Shown here in pieces: positions 35,219 to 43,520 of a stretch of DNA of 64,000 nucleotides. The position numbers and the translations under genes are program-made. The notes under the pieces are model-generated. The model was given only the letters and a program-made list of their open reading frames with translations, made no database searches and was not told where the DNA came from. Source of the DNA: Pseudonocardia sp. 73-21 (GTDB taxonomy: Bacteria; Actinomycetota; Actinomycetes; Mycobacteriales; Pseudonocardiaceae); assembly GCF_001899645.1 (NCBI RefSeq), contig NZ_MKVV01000046.1:62001-126000 (forward strand), given 5' to 3'. The number at the start of each line of letters is the position of its first letter. The stretch's first letter is position 1.

Positions 35219-35952
35219 TGAACGCCCTCCTGTGGATGATGCTTCGGTCGACGGATCACGGGCAGCCGCCGCAGCCACAGCGTGATGCCGTGGCGGCGGA
35301 TCAGTGCCGACGTGCGGTAGGTCATGAGGGGACGGCGGGCCAGCATCCGCACCAGCGCGGCCGGGGTGGCCGCGCGCCGGGTGCCGACCACGGTGGCGGT
35401 GATCGCCATCCTGCTGTCCTGGTGGAGCGTGACGGCGATGCCGAGCCGGTCGTCGGGCTCGCGCAGCGACATCCGGTACTCGCCGTCGACGGTGAGGAAC
35501 GGCGAGACGTAGAAGTCCTTCGGTGTGCGCGCGTGGCCCGCGTCGTCGGTGTGCAGCAGGTAGCAGTGCCGCTCGCCGTAGGTGTTGTGCACCTCCGCGA
35601 CGACGCACTCCAGCGAGCCGTCCGGGCGGTGGCACCAGTACACGCTGATCGGGTTGAAGACGTAGCCCAGCAACCGGGCGTTGGCCAGCATGAGCACCTG
35701 GCCGCCCTGCAGGTCGACGCCCTGGCCGGCGAGCCAGGCGTCGAGGTTCTGGCGGATCGAGCGCTGCGGGTCGCCGAGGTGGTCGCGCGCCTCGAAGCGG
35801 GCGAACGGCCGAAGCCAGCGGGGCAGCTCCGGCAGGGCGTCGATGTCGACGAGCCAGAGGTAGATGGAGTGGTCGAACTTCCGCGTCATCGTCTGCTTGC
35901 GGACGTGGGTGACGGTGGCGTCGTAGAGCACGGGTGCCGGAGGCGCGCTCAC
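35215..35952 (-). CDS. DUF1365 family protein
   Basis: A 245-aa protein with the DUF1365 signature: VTHVRKQTMTRKFDHSIYLW, then GYVFNPISVYWCHRPDGSL, then EVHNTYGERHCYLL and KDFYVSPFLTVDGEY. The family is nearly always encoded between a COG2907 flavoprotein and a CFA-type enzyme, as here, and its biochemical role is unknown. Start GTG 35952 overlaps the flavoprotein stop; the stop overlaps the CFA start. No signal peptide or membrane helix is evident. Confidence 0.9.
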   Translation of the reverse strand: MSAPPAPVLYDATVTHVRKQTMTRKFDHSIYLWLVDIDALPELPRWLRPFARFEARDHLGDPQRSIRQNLDAWLAGQGVDLQGGQVLMLANARLLGYVFNPISVYWCHRPDGSLECVVAEVHNTYGERHCYLLHTDDAGHARTPKDFYVSPFLTVDGEYRMSLREPDDRLGIAVTLHQDSRMAITATVVGTRRAATPAALVRMLARRPLMTYRTSALIRRHGITLWLRRLPVIRRPKHHPQEGVQ

Positions 35953-37214
35953 CAGCCCGCTCCCAGCGACGCCGCCGCGCGGACGCCCGCCGCGCAACCG
36001 TCCTCGTGGAAGCCCCAGCCGTGGTAGGCGCCGGCGAAGGCGACGGTGCCGTCGTTGAGGGCGGGCAGACGCCGCTGCGCCGCCACCGACTCCGGCGTGT
36101 AGATGGGGTGCTCGTAGTGCATCGTCGCGATGACGCGGTCCTGGTCGACGCGGTCGGTGCCGTTGAGCGTCACCACGTAGTCGTCGGGCTCCGAGAGGCG
36201 CTGCAGCCGGTTCATGTCGTAGCTGACCAGCACCGGCGCGCCGTCGCTCGTGGAGCACGCGGACTTGAGGTAGTTCCACGACGCCCGTGCGTTCACCCGC
36301 CGCGGGAGCACCGAGGTGTCGTGGTGGAGCTGCGTGGTGTTCTGCGAGTACGCGAACGCGCCGAGCACCGCGCTCTCGTCGGCGGTGGGGTCGGCCAGCA
36401 TGCCCAGAGCCTGCTCGGGGTGCGTGGCGATGACGACCTTGTCGGCGCGGTGCACGGCGTCGGAGTCGTCACGGATCTCGATGCCCTCGGCCGTGCGCGT
36501 GACGGCGCGGACGGGCGTGGAGACCGAGACGGCCCCCAGCTCCTTCGCGACCTTCTCGACGTAGCTGCGCGAGCCGCCGGTGACCGTGCGCCACTGGGGC
36601 GAGTCGCCCACCGAGAGCAGGCCGTGGTGGTTGAGGAACGTGAACAGGTAGCGGGCCGGGTAGGTCATCGACACCGACTCACCCGCCGACCACACCGCCG
36701 ACACCACCGGGAGCATGAAGTGCTCGGTGAAGTAGCGGGAGTAGCCGCCGATGGCGAGGAACGCGCCCAGCGTGACGTCGCCCGCCCGCTCGTCGGCCAG
36801 CACCCGGCGGGCGTGGCGGTGGAAGCGCACGACCTCGCCGAGCATCTTCAGGTAGGCCGGCCGGGTGACGTTGGAGGCCTGCGGGAACAGCCCGCCGAGC
36901 TTGCGCGCCCCCGCGTACTCCAGGCCGCAGCCCTCGCAGCGCACGCTCATCGACATGTCCGACTCCTGCGTGGCCACCCCGAGCTCGCCGAACAGCCGCA
37001 GCAGGTTCGGGTAGGTGCGCTCGTTGTGGACGATGAACCCGGAGTCGACGTTGGCGGTGCCGCCGTCGGAGGTGGGCAGCTCGTGGGTGTGGGCGTGGCC
37101 GCCGAGGCGTCCGTCGGCCTCGAAGAGCGTGACGTCGTAGCGCCGCTGCAACAGGTAGGCGGCGGTCAGCCCGGCGACGCCGGATCCGACGACGGCAGCG
37201 GTGGGACGGGTCAT
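35949..37214 (-). CDS. COG2907-type FAD/NAD-dependent amine-oxidase-like flavoprotein
   Basis: A 421-aa flavoprotein. The FAD site is AAVVGSGVAGLTAAYLLQRR followed by LFEADGRLGGHAHTH. The C-terminal FAD motif is GTVAFAGAYHGWGFHEDGCA. It belongs to the predicted NAD/FAD-binding family next to DUF1365 and CFA synthases, in which a desaturase or oxidase acting on acyl chains is suspected. It is 12 nt after the hydrolase and overlaps DUF1365. A CxxC-like SVRCEGCGLEYAG may bind metal. Confidence 0.9.
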   Translation of the reverse strand: MTRPTAAVVGSGVAGLTAAYLLQRRYDVTLFEADGRLGGHAHTHELPTSDGGTANVDSGFIVHNERTYPNLLRLFGELGVATQESDMSMSVRCEGCGLEYAGARKLGGLFPQASNVTRPAYLKMLGEVVRFHRHARRVLADERAGDVTLGAFLAIGGYSRYFTEHFMLPVVSAVWSAGESVSMTYPARYLFTFLNHHGLLSVGDSPQWRTVTGGSRSYVEKVAKELGAVSVSTPVRAVTRTAEGIEIRDDSDAVHRADKVVIATHPEQALGMLADPTADESAVLGAFAYSQNTTQLHHDTSVLPRRVNARASWNYLKSACSTSDGAPVLVSYDMNRLQRLSEPDDYVVTLNGTDRVDQDRVIATMHYEHPIYTPESVAAQRRLPALNDGTVAFAGAYHGWGFHEDGCAAGVRAAASLGAGW

Positions 37215-37226
37215 CTGGGCTCCAGT

Positions 37227-37934
37227 TCAGTGAGCGGCGAGTTCGACACGGAGGCCGCTCGGTGTGGGTTGCGTGAAAGCATTCGCAATGTCGGGGTCCT
37301 CGGGTTCGATCCCCGTGACACCCAGCACGAAGCGCAGCACCAGCGACTGCCAGTCGGCTGCCCGGCTCAGCATGAAGTGTCCGGCCCCGCGCACGTCGAA
37401 GCGGGCGATCCGGGAGGTCACGGCCTTGGCCCGCAGCGCGTAGTCGTAGGACGCCTCCGGCGACGTCCACCGCTCGCGGTCGCCGTGGGCGATCAGCACC
37501 GTGCGGCCGGCGAGCTGCCGCACCGGATCGGACCCGTCGAGCCAGGGGGCCAGCGCGCACACGGCGGTGACGTTGTGGCCACCCGCGGCGCCGAGCGCGG
37601 CCCGTCCGCCCATGGAGTGTCCGAGCAGCACCACCGGCACACCCGGGTGCTGCCGGGAGAGCTCCTCCAGTGCCCACTCGGCGTCGCGCCGGGCGTCGTT
37701 CGCCGGGGCGTTCCAGCCGCGGTGGCGGTAGCGGAGCATGAACACGGCGAGCTCGTCGTGCCTCGCGAGCGCGCGGGCGAACGGCAGCATCCGCCGGTAG
37801 GTCAACCGCTTGCGCTCGCCGCTCTCGCGGCTGTGGGCCCGGCCGCCGTGCAGGACGAGCACGATCGACGACGACGGCGCTGCGGCGGGGGATCCCACCG
37901 GTTCCAGGCGGGGGAGGAGCGGGGTGTCGGGCAC
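37227..37934 (-). CDS. Alpha/beta hydrolase
   Basis: A 235-aa serine hydrolase. VLVLHGGRAHS forms the oxyanion loop region, the nucleophile elbow is LLGHSMGGRAAL, Asp is likely in LIAHGDRERW and His in VRGAGHFMLS. It is the first gene of the minus-strand lipid operon, so an acyl-ester substrate is plausible. The C-terminal 25 residues look unrelated to the fold. Start is GTG 37934; the 131-bp divergent space to plsC holds the operon promoter, in which I could not fix a -10 box. Confidence 0.85.
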   Translation of the reverse strand: MPDTPLLPRLEPVGSPAAAPSSSIVLVLHGGRAHSRESGERKRLTYRRMLPFARALARHDELAVFMLRYRHRGWNAPANDARRDAEWALEELSRQHPGVPVVLLGHSMGGRAALGAAGGHNVTAVCALAPWLDGSDPVRQLAGRTVLIAHGDRERWTSPEASYDYALRAKAVTSRIARFDVRGAGHFMLSRAADWQSLVLRFVLGVTGIEPEDPDIANAFTQPTPSGLRVELAAH

Positions 37935-38061
37935 AGCAGACCTCTCGATGGTGAAGAAGGTGCAACACCAGTGTCGGTGGTTGTTCTGCCGAGCGCCCGC
38001 ACCCGGACGGGCGCTGCGAGAGAGGTCACACCACCGGTCCCACGAAGTCGATCGATCCTCC

Positions 38062-38067
38062 TACGAT
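38062..38067 (+). promoter_or_regulatory. -10 box of leaderless plsC promoter
   Basis: TACGAT ends 7 nt before the ATG at 38075. An earlier ATG (38066) lies inside the box and would not be on such a transcript. Confidence 0.45.
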
Positions 38068-38074
38068 GTGGGGC

Positions 38075-38866
38075 ATGACGCTCACCCGACCACTGACGGT
38101 GCGGGAGAAGCTCGCGCTCACGTTCTCGCGACGGCGCCGGGGGTCCGGATTCTGGTTCGGCTTCGCGATCTGGGCACTGTGGCCGTGGACGATGTTCGGC
38201 ACCCGCATCGGCTGGACGGGCGGCGAGCACATCCCCCGCGAGGGCGGCGCCCTGCTCGCCATCAACCACGTGTCGTTCGCCGACCCGATCTTCGACGTCG
38301 CGCTCACCGTCTCGCACGGCCGGATGCCGCGGTTCCTGGCGAAGGCCGAGCTGTGGGATATCCCCGTCGTGCGCTCGGTGCTGGCCAAGGGCGGCCACAT
38401 CCCCGTCTACCGCACCTCGGCGCGCGCCAGCGACGCCTTCCGCGGCGCCATCGAGGCCGTCGAGCGCGGGGAGATCGTGGCGTTCTACCCCGAGGGCACC
38501 TACACCGCCGACCCCGGCGGCTGGCCGATGAAGGCCAAGAACGGCATCGGACGCATCGCGCTGGTCACCGGGGCACCGGTGATCCCGGTGGCGAACTGGG
38601 GCAGCCAGAACGTGCTCAAGCCGGGCTCCGGTCTGCCGCGGCTGTTCCCGCGCAAGCGCGTCGATGTGGTGGTGGGCCCGCCCGTGGACCTGTCCCGGTG
38701 GCTCGGCGGCCCCCGCACGCGCACGGCCCTCGACGGCGTCACGGCGGCGATCATGGCCGACGTCACGAAGCTGGTGGCCGGCATCCGGGGCGAGGAACCC
38801 CCGGCGGAGCCGTTCGACCCGGCGGCCAAGCCCGCGCTGGAGGACCCGTCGGCCCAGGCCAGTTGA
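38075..38866 (+). CDS. plsC: 1-acyl-sn-glycerol-3-phosphate acyltransferase-like protein
   Basis: A 263-aa membrane-associated acyltransferase. The catalytic His-x4-Asp is in AINHVSFADPIFD, the second block is GGHIPVYRT, the third FYPEGTYT and the fourth APVIPVANWG. It adds an acyl chain to lysophosphatidate or a related lipid. It is divergent from the lipid-modifying operon and convergent with a desaturase. The ATG at 38075 is preferred over 38066 because of the -10 box. Confidence 0.9.
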   Translation: MTLTRPLTVREKLALTFSRRRRGSGFWFGFAIWALWPWTMFGTRIGWTGGEHIPREGGALLAINHVSFADPIFDVALTVSHGRMPRFLAKAELWDIPVVRSVLAKGGHIPVYRTSARASDAFRGAIEAVERGEIVAFYPEGTYTADPGGWPMKAKNGIGRIALVTGAPVIPVANWGSQNVLKPGSGLPRLFPRKRVDVVVGPPVDLSRWLGGPRTRTALDGVTAAIMADVTKLVAGIRGEEPPAEPFDPAAKPALEDPSAQAS

Positions 38867-38873
38867 GATCACC

Positions 38874-38902
38874 GTCCGCGGTGCGGCTCCCGCACCGCGG
38901 AC
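38874..38902. terminator. Bidirectional hairpin between plsC and desaturase
   Basis: A perfect 13-bp stem (GTCCGCGGTGCGG and its complement) with a 3-nt loop, lying 7 nt after the plsC stop and 5 nt before the desaturase stop. It can terminate both convergent transcripts. Confidence 0.8.
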
Positions 38903-38907
38903 AGTGG

Positions 38908-39855
38908 TCACGCGGCCTTGGTGGCCAGCTTCTCCAGGCGCTTGGTGGTGGGCCAGCGGACGTTGCTCGCCCAGCCCAGCTTCTCGAAGATCCAGATCAC
39001 GCGCGCCGAGATGTCGATCTGCCCGCGCTGGACGCCGTGGCGGGCGCAGGTGGGGTCGGCGTGGTGCAGGTTGTGCCACGACTCGCCGGCGCTCAGGATC
39101 GCGAGCGGCCAGACGTTGCGGGAGTGGTCGCGGGAGGCGAAGGGCTGGTCACCGATCATGTGGCAGATCGAGTTGATCGACCAGGTGACGTGGTGCAGCA
39201 GCCCGACGCGCACGAGGCCGGCCCAGAAGAACGCGGTGAACGCGCCCCACCACGACATGGTGATGAGCCCACCCAGCAGCGCGGGCCCGAGCAGCGTGAC
39301 GACCGACCAGACCACGAACAGCCGGTTGACGCGGACGATGTCGGAGTCGGCCAGCAGGTCGGGGGTGAAGCGCTTCGCGTTGGTGGTGTCGCGGTCGAAC
39401 AGCCAGCCGGTGTGGGCGTGGTAGAAGCCCTTGGCGAGCGCGCGGGTGGTGTCGCCGTACAGCCACGGGGAGTGCGGGTCGCCCTCCTTGTCGCTGAACG
39501 CGTGGTGGCGGCGGTGGTCGGCCACCCACGTGATGACGGGGCCCTGCATCGCCAGCATCCCGGCGACGGCCAGCGCGATGCGCAGCGGCCGCTTCGCCTT
39601 GAACGAGCTGTGGGTGAAGTAACGGTGGAAGCCCACGGTGATGCCCAGGCAGCTGACGATGTAGAACGCTGCGCCGATCGCGACGTCGGTCCAGGTCAGG
39701 CCCCAGCCCCACGCGAACGGGACGGCCACGACGATCGCCAGGAGCGGCAGGATGACGAACGCGTAGACGGCGATCTGCGCGGCCATGCCGCGCTGGCCGT
39801 CGATGACCGGCTTGGGTCCGGCGGCCGGCCGGGTCGGGCTGTCTACAGCGGTCAT
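38908..39855 (-). CDS. Membrane acyl-lipid/acyl-CoA desaturase (delta-9 type)
   Basis: A 315-aa membrane di-iron desaturase. The three His boxes are HRYFTH, HRRHH and ESWHNLHHADP, with a further His/Asn-rich INSICH. Four membrane helices are visible. It would introduce the double bond that cyclopropane-synthase-type enzymes then modify. The ATG at 39855 has CGAGGTGCC upstream. Same strand as the lipid operon but separated from it by plsC. Confidence 0.92.
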   Translation of the reverse strand: MTAVDSPTRPAAGPKPVIDGQRGMAAQIAVYAFVILPLLAIVVAVPFAWGWGLTWTDVAIGAAFYIVSCLGITVGFHRYFTHSSFKAKRPLRIALAVAGMLAMQGPVITWVADHRRHHAFSDKEGDPHSPWLYGDTTRALAKGFYHAHTGWLFDRDTTNAKRFTPDLLADSDIVRVNRLFVVWSVVTLLGPALLGGLITMSWWGAFTAFFWAGLVRVGLLHHVTWSINSICHMIGDQPFASRDHSRNVWPLAILSAGESWHNLHHADPTCARHGVQRGQIDISARVIWIFEKLGWASNVRWPTTKRLEKLATKAA

Positions 39856-39920
39856 GGGCGGGGCACCTCGGGTGTCTCGTCGGAAAGGGTGGCCTTACTC
39901 AAACGTGTGTAGCAGGCATT

Positions 39921-39938
39921 CGGTGCCCGGCGGCACCG
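39921..39938 (-). terminator. Hairpin after mycothione reductase gene
   Basis: CGGTGCC, loop CGG C, GGCACCG: a 7-bp stem with a 4-nt loop, 18 nt beyond the mtr stop in the direction of transcription and about 65 nt before the desaturase start. Confidence 0.45.
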
Positions 39939-39956
39939 CGGATCGTGTGTGACGTC

Positions 39957-41321
39957 CTACAGTTCGAGGCCGAGCAGGGCGTTCTCGACCACTTCGGGCA
40001 GGGCGGGATGGATCCAGTACTGCCCGCGCGCCATGTCCGTGGCGTTCAGTCCGAAGGACATCGCCTGGATCAGCGGCTGCACCACGATGGAGGCCTGCGG
40101 GCCCATGACGTGCGCTCCGAGCAGCCGACCGGTGCCCCGCTCGGCCAGGATCTTGCAGAAGCCGGTGGTGTCCTCCATGGCCCAGCCGTAGGCGACGTCG
40201 CCGTACTCCTGGATCTTCACCGCGTAGTCGAGATCCTGGTCACGGCACTGCGCCTCGGTGAGCCCGACCGACGCGATCTGGGGGTCGGTGAACACCGCCG
40301 AGGGCACGAACCGGTGGTCGGTGGCGCGCAGCGTGTCGGGGTGCAGGAGGTTGTGCTGCACGACCTTCGACTCGTGGTTGGCCACGTGCTTGAGCTGGTA
40401 GGGCGAGCTGACGTCGCCGAGCGCCCAGATTCCCTCGACGGGCGTGCGCTGGAACTCGTCGACGACGACGCGGCCGTCGTCGTGGGTGGGGACGCCGGCC
40501 TCGCCCAGGTCCAGGCGGTCGCCGTTGGGGGTGCGGCCGGCGGCCACGAGCAGCACGTCGGCGTCGAGCACGGTGCCGTCGTCGAGGGTGACGCGGATGG
40601 CGCCCGGAGTGCCCGTGACGCTGGTGATCTTCCGCGTGAGGTGGGTGTCCCAGCGCTCCGAGGCGATCGCGGTGAACCGCTCCGACACCGTCTCGTCCTG
40701 GCCGCGCAGCATCGTGCCGCTGCGACCGATGATCGAGACCTTCGCGCCGAACGCGGAGAACACGTGCGCGAACTCGGCCGCGATGTAGCCGCTGCCGACG
40801 ATCACCAGGTGCTCCGGCACGTCGTCGATGCGCATGATCGTGTCGGAGGTGTGGAACGGGACGCCCGAGTCGGCGATCACGTCGGGCACGGTGGGGCGTC
40901 CACCTGCGGCGATCACGATCTGGTCGGCGGTGAACGGCTCGCCCCCGTCGACGCTCAGTTCCTTGGGCCCGGTGAAGCGCCCGTGCCCCTCGTACACCGT
41001 GACGTTCGGGGAGCGCTCGCCCGCGCGGTACTCGCGGCCGCCCGCGGAGATGGGGTCGATGCGGCCGAAGACGCGGTCGCGGATGTCGGTCCAGCGGACC
41101 TTGTCCAGCGTGGCGTCGATGCCGTAGCGGCTCGCATGGCGGATGTGCTCGGCGACGTCGGCGGGGTAGACGTACATCTTGGTGGGGATGCAGCCGACGT
41201 TCAGGCAGGTGCCGCCGAACACCCCGTGCTCGATGAGGGCGACGTCGCGATCGGCGAACCGTTCGTCGACGATGGAGTTGCCCGAGCCGGTACCGATGAC
41301 GACGAGATCGTGATGGCGCAC
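39957..41321 (-). CDS. mtr: Mycothione reductase
   Basis: Reduces mycothiol disulfide with NADPH, keeping the actinobacterial thiol pool reduced. The 454-aa flavoprotein disulfide reductase has the redox-active pair in [19 protein letters not shown] fold [19 protein letters not shown]-binding [13 protein letters not shown] and the C-terminal His-Glu in [16 protein letters not shown]. The opening [17 protein letters not shown] is typical of Mtr rather than of lipoamide dehydrogenase. It follows a membrane-protein gene by 9 nt. Confidence 0.94.
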   Translation of the reverse strand: MRHHDLVVIGTGSGNSIVDERFADRDVALIEHGVFGGTCLNVGCIPTKMYVYPADVAEHIRHASRYGIDATLDKVRWTDIRDRVFGRIDPISAGGREYRAGERSPNVTVYEGHGRFTGPKELSVDGGEPFTADQIVIAAGGRPTVPDVIADSGVPFHTSDTIMRIDDVPEHLVIVGSGYIAAEFAHVFSAFGAKVSIIGRSGTMLRGQDETVSERFTAIASERWDTHLTRKITSVTGTPGAIRVTLDDGTVLDADVLLVAAGRTPNGDRLDLGEAGVPTHDDGRVVVDEFQRTPVEGIWALGDVSSPYQLKHVANHESKVVQHNLLHPDTLRATDHRFVPSAVFTDPQIASVGLTEAQCRDQDLDYAVKIQEYGDVAYGWAMEDTTGFCKILAERGTGRLLGAHVMGPQASIVVQPLIQAMSFGLNATDMARGQYWIHPALPEVVENALLGLEL

Positions 41322-41330
41322 CTGACCAGG

Positions 41331-41828
41331 CTACAAGTCGGTCTTGCGCCTGCCGGCCGTGAGCTTCCAGAGGCCCCAACCCGTAATACCTGCCACCAGT
41401 CCGAAGCCCAGGTGGAACAGGGCCTTGTCGCCGAGAGTGGCGACCCCCGTGCCGTGCAGCACCGTCGTGGCGAGCGCGACGAGATGGACGGGCGCGGCGA
41501 CCAGGGCGAGCAGGACCGGGTGCCGCCGCACGGCCGGCACGGAGAGCGCCGCGTCGAGCAGCACGGCCGCGGCCGCGTAGCGCAGGGCTGTCGTCGGGTC
41601 GGTGCCCAGGCCGATCGCCACCAGCGACGACGCGGCGCCGACGGCGGTGGCGGTGCCCCGCGGGCGGGCGATGAGCGCCACCGCCACCAGCACCGACAGC
41701 CAGAGCAGGCCGCGGTGGCCGGGCAACCCGACCGGGATGCGCAGCTCGCTCTCGACCGCGAGGGCGGCGACGGCCACGACGGGCAGGGCGAGGCGGGCGG
41801 CGCTCGCGCCGCGCACTGCGATGGCCAT
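41331..41828 (-). CDS. Small integral membrane protein, unknown
   Basis: A 165-aa protein from ATG 41828 with about five hydrophobic segments (for example LWLSVLVAVALIARP and HLGFGLVAGITGWGLWKL) and a basic tail GRRKTDL. I do not recognise the family. It ends 9 nt before mtr and is likely co-transcribed with it. It is divergent from the lipoprotein gene at 41884, 55 bp away. Confidence 0.7.
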   Translation of the reverse strand: MAIAVRGASAARLALPVVAVAALAVESELRIPVGLPGHRGLLWLSVLVAVALIARPRGTATAVGAASSLVAIGLGTDPTTALRYAAAAVLLDAALSVPAVRRHPVLLALVAAPVHLVALATTVLHGTGVATLGDKALFHLGFGLVAGITGWGLWKLTAGRRKTDL

Positions 41829-41883
41829 CCTCTGACGGTAGCCACTACCGTGCCCGCTGAACAGGGCGGCGATCGGGAGTGCT

Positions 41884-42285
41884 GTGCGGATCCGGCTGAT
41901 GCTCGCGTGTGCGGGCCTGGTGCTCGTGGGGTGCGGCGCCCCCGGGGGGTACACGCTGACCGTCGCCCGCGGCGGCCAGCAGCTCGCCGCCTTCGATCTC
42001 GCCGCCCTGCAGGCGCTGCCGCAGACCCGCATCACCACCCCGGGCACCGGCAACGGCGGTGAGCAGGACGAGCCGGGCGTCGTCGCGGTGCTGGAGAAGG
42101 CCGGGGCCGCGACGTTCACCGGCGTCGCCGTCACCGGGGACGAGGGCACCCGCACGTTCACCGCGGCCGAGGTGGCCGGTGCGGTCCTGGACATCACCAA
42201 CCGGGGCACCACCAAGTTCGCCTCGGCGGGCGTCGGCCAGGATCGGTGGGTGCACAACGTGACGACCATCGACGTGAAGCCGTGA
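41884..42285 (+). CDS. Small lipoprotein with molybdopterin-oxidoreductase-like fold
   Basis: A 133-aa protein with lipoprotein signal LMLACAGLVLVGCGAPGG (lipobox LVGC). The mature part, LTVARGGQQLAAFDLAALQALPQ and VAVLEKAGAATFTGVAVTG with DRWVHNVTTIDVKP, resembles the fold of oxidoreductase molybdopterin-binding domains, which often occurs without cofactor-binding Cys. It likely binds something outside the membrane but no ligand residues can be named. The stop overlaps the start of the TiaS-like gene (GTGA). Confidence 0.7.
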   Translation: MRIRLMLACAGLVLVGCGAPGGYTLTVARGGQQLAAFDLAALQALPQTRITTPGTGNGGEQDEPGVVAVLEKAGAATFTGVAVTGDEGTRTFTAAEVAGAVLDITNRGTTKFASAGVGQDRWVHNVTTIDVKP

Positions 42286-43025
42286 CCGCCCTCGACGGGG
42301 TCGACCTCCTCGTCGCCCTCGACGACACCGACGACCTGCACAGCCCCGGCACCGGACGGCGCTGCCGCGGGCTGATGGAGGCGTTGGAGGCGGCCGGCCT
42401 CGGCACCCCGGCCGGGGCGACCCGCCACCAGCTGCTCGTGGACGACCGCATCCCCTACACCTCCCACAACTCCAGCGCCTGCATCCACTGGCGGCTCACC
42501 GGGTCGGCCGCCGACGTGATCGCGCTGGCCGGGCCGTTCCTGGTCGAGCACAGCGCGGCCGCGGCCGACCCCGGGCTGGCGGTCGTCGATCCGCGCCACG
42601 TGGACCGGGAGGCGCTCGTCGCGTTCGGCCGGTCCGCGCAGACGTCCGTGCTCACGCAGGACGCCGCCCAGGACCTCGCCGGCCGCACCGGCGTCCACCT
42701 CTCCGGGCACGGCGGCACCGACGGCGGCGTCATCGGGGCGCTCGCGGCGGTCGGGCTGGCGCTGTCGGGCTCCGACGGGCTGTTCCTCTCCATGCCCGGT
42801 ATCCGGGATCTGGGTGGGGCCTGCACCTACGCCGAGCTGCGGGCGCTGGTGCCGATCGACCTCGCCCGCGGGCCCGACGGCGCCGAGCCGGCAGCGGGCG
42901 ACCGCCTCGAGCTCGGCGACTGGGTGCGTCCCGTCCTGCTCGACGGGCTGGCCGTGCTGCTGCTGCAGCCGCCGGTCGACGGGGTGTGGGCGGTGCAGCC
43001 GAGGGCCGTGGTCAAGCGGTACTAG
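42282..43025 (+). CDS. TiaS-like (COG1571-related) protein
   Basis: A 247-aa protein that resembles the N-terminal half of archaeal TiaS, the enzyme that modifies C34 of tRNA-Ile with agmatine. The opening LLVALDDTDDLHSPGTGRRC carries the DDTD motif; DDRIPYTSHNSSACIHWRL matches the archaeal IPYKTRGNGA segment; GHGGTDGGVIGALAAVGLAL matches the GxGRGVIGALAAIG segment. It lacks the OB-fold and zinc ribbon of archaeal TiaS (about 420 aa), so tRNA modification is doubtful and a different ATP-dependent reaction is possible. It is coupled by a 4-nt overlap to the lipoprotein gene. Confidence 0.65.
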   Translation: MTALDGVDLLVALDDTDDLHSPGTGRRCRGLMEALEAAGLGTPAGATRHQLLVDDRIPYTSHNSSACIHWRLTGSAADVIALAGPFLVEHSAAAADPGLAVVDPRHVDREALVAFGRSAQTSVLTQDAAQDLAGRTGVHLSGHGGTDGGVIGALAAVGLALSGSDGLFLSMPGIRDLGGACTYAELRALVPIDLARGPDGAEPAAGDRLELGDWVRPVLLDGLAVLLLQPPVDGVWAVQPRAVVKRY

Positions 43026-43049
43026 GACCGTGTCTGGTAGATATGCCCG

Positions 43050-43520
43050 ATGAGCAGCGAGGCCCTGGCAGCCACCGTCCACCGCGCCTGGGCGGCCGAC
43101 CTCGACGCCCGCACGCTCTACGAGATCCTGCGGCTGCGCGTCGACGTCTTCGTCGTCGAGCAGGCGTGCGCGTACGGCGAGCTCGACGGCCGCGACATCG
43201 AGCCCCGCGCGCGGCACTACTGGCTCGGCGGCGACGGGCGCACACCCGGGCCGGTCCTGGGCTGCCTGCGCCTGCTGAAGGAGCCCGGCGGCGAGTACCG
43301 GATCGGCCGGCTGTGCACGGCGCGGTCCGCGCGGGCGCGCAGCCTCGGCCGCCGCCTGATGGAGGCGGCGCTCGGCGAGGTCGGCGACGGTGTCTGCGTG
43401 CTCGACGCGCAGGAGCACCTCGCCGGCTTCTACGTCGGGTACGGCTTCACGGCCAGCGGCCCGGCCTACGACTGGGACGGCGTGTCCCACGTCCCCATGC
43501 GGCGGGAGCGCCGCTCCTAA
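43050..43520 (+). CDS. elaA: GNAT acetyltransferase, ElaA family
   Basis: A 156-aa protein with the ElaA pattern: LYEILRLRVDVFVVEQACAY, then IEPRARHYWL, then RIGRLCTARSARARSLGRRL and LDAQEHLAGFYVGYGF. The acetyl-CoA loop is degenerate but present (R-x-x-x-L-G-R-R-L). Substrate unknown. TAGATA at 43038-43043 lies 6 nt before the ATG and may be the -10 box of a leaderless promoter. Convergent with the next gene, overlapping by 4 nt. Confidence 0.85.
   Translation: MSSEALAATVHRAWAADLDARTLYEILRLRVDVFVVEQACAYGELDGRDIEPRARHYWLGGDGRTPGPVLGCLRLLKEPGGEYRIGRLCTARSARARSLGRRLMEAALGEVGDGVCVLDAQEHLAGFYVGYGFTASGPAYDWDGVSHVPMRRERRS

Noticed and set aside
37297..37330. GGTTCGATCCCCGTG-like T-arm sequence suggesting a tRNA or attachment site
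   Set aside because: Only the T-arm resembles a tRNA; no acceptor, D-arm or anticodon arm can be folded around it, and it lies inside the hydrolase gene.
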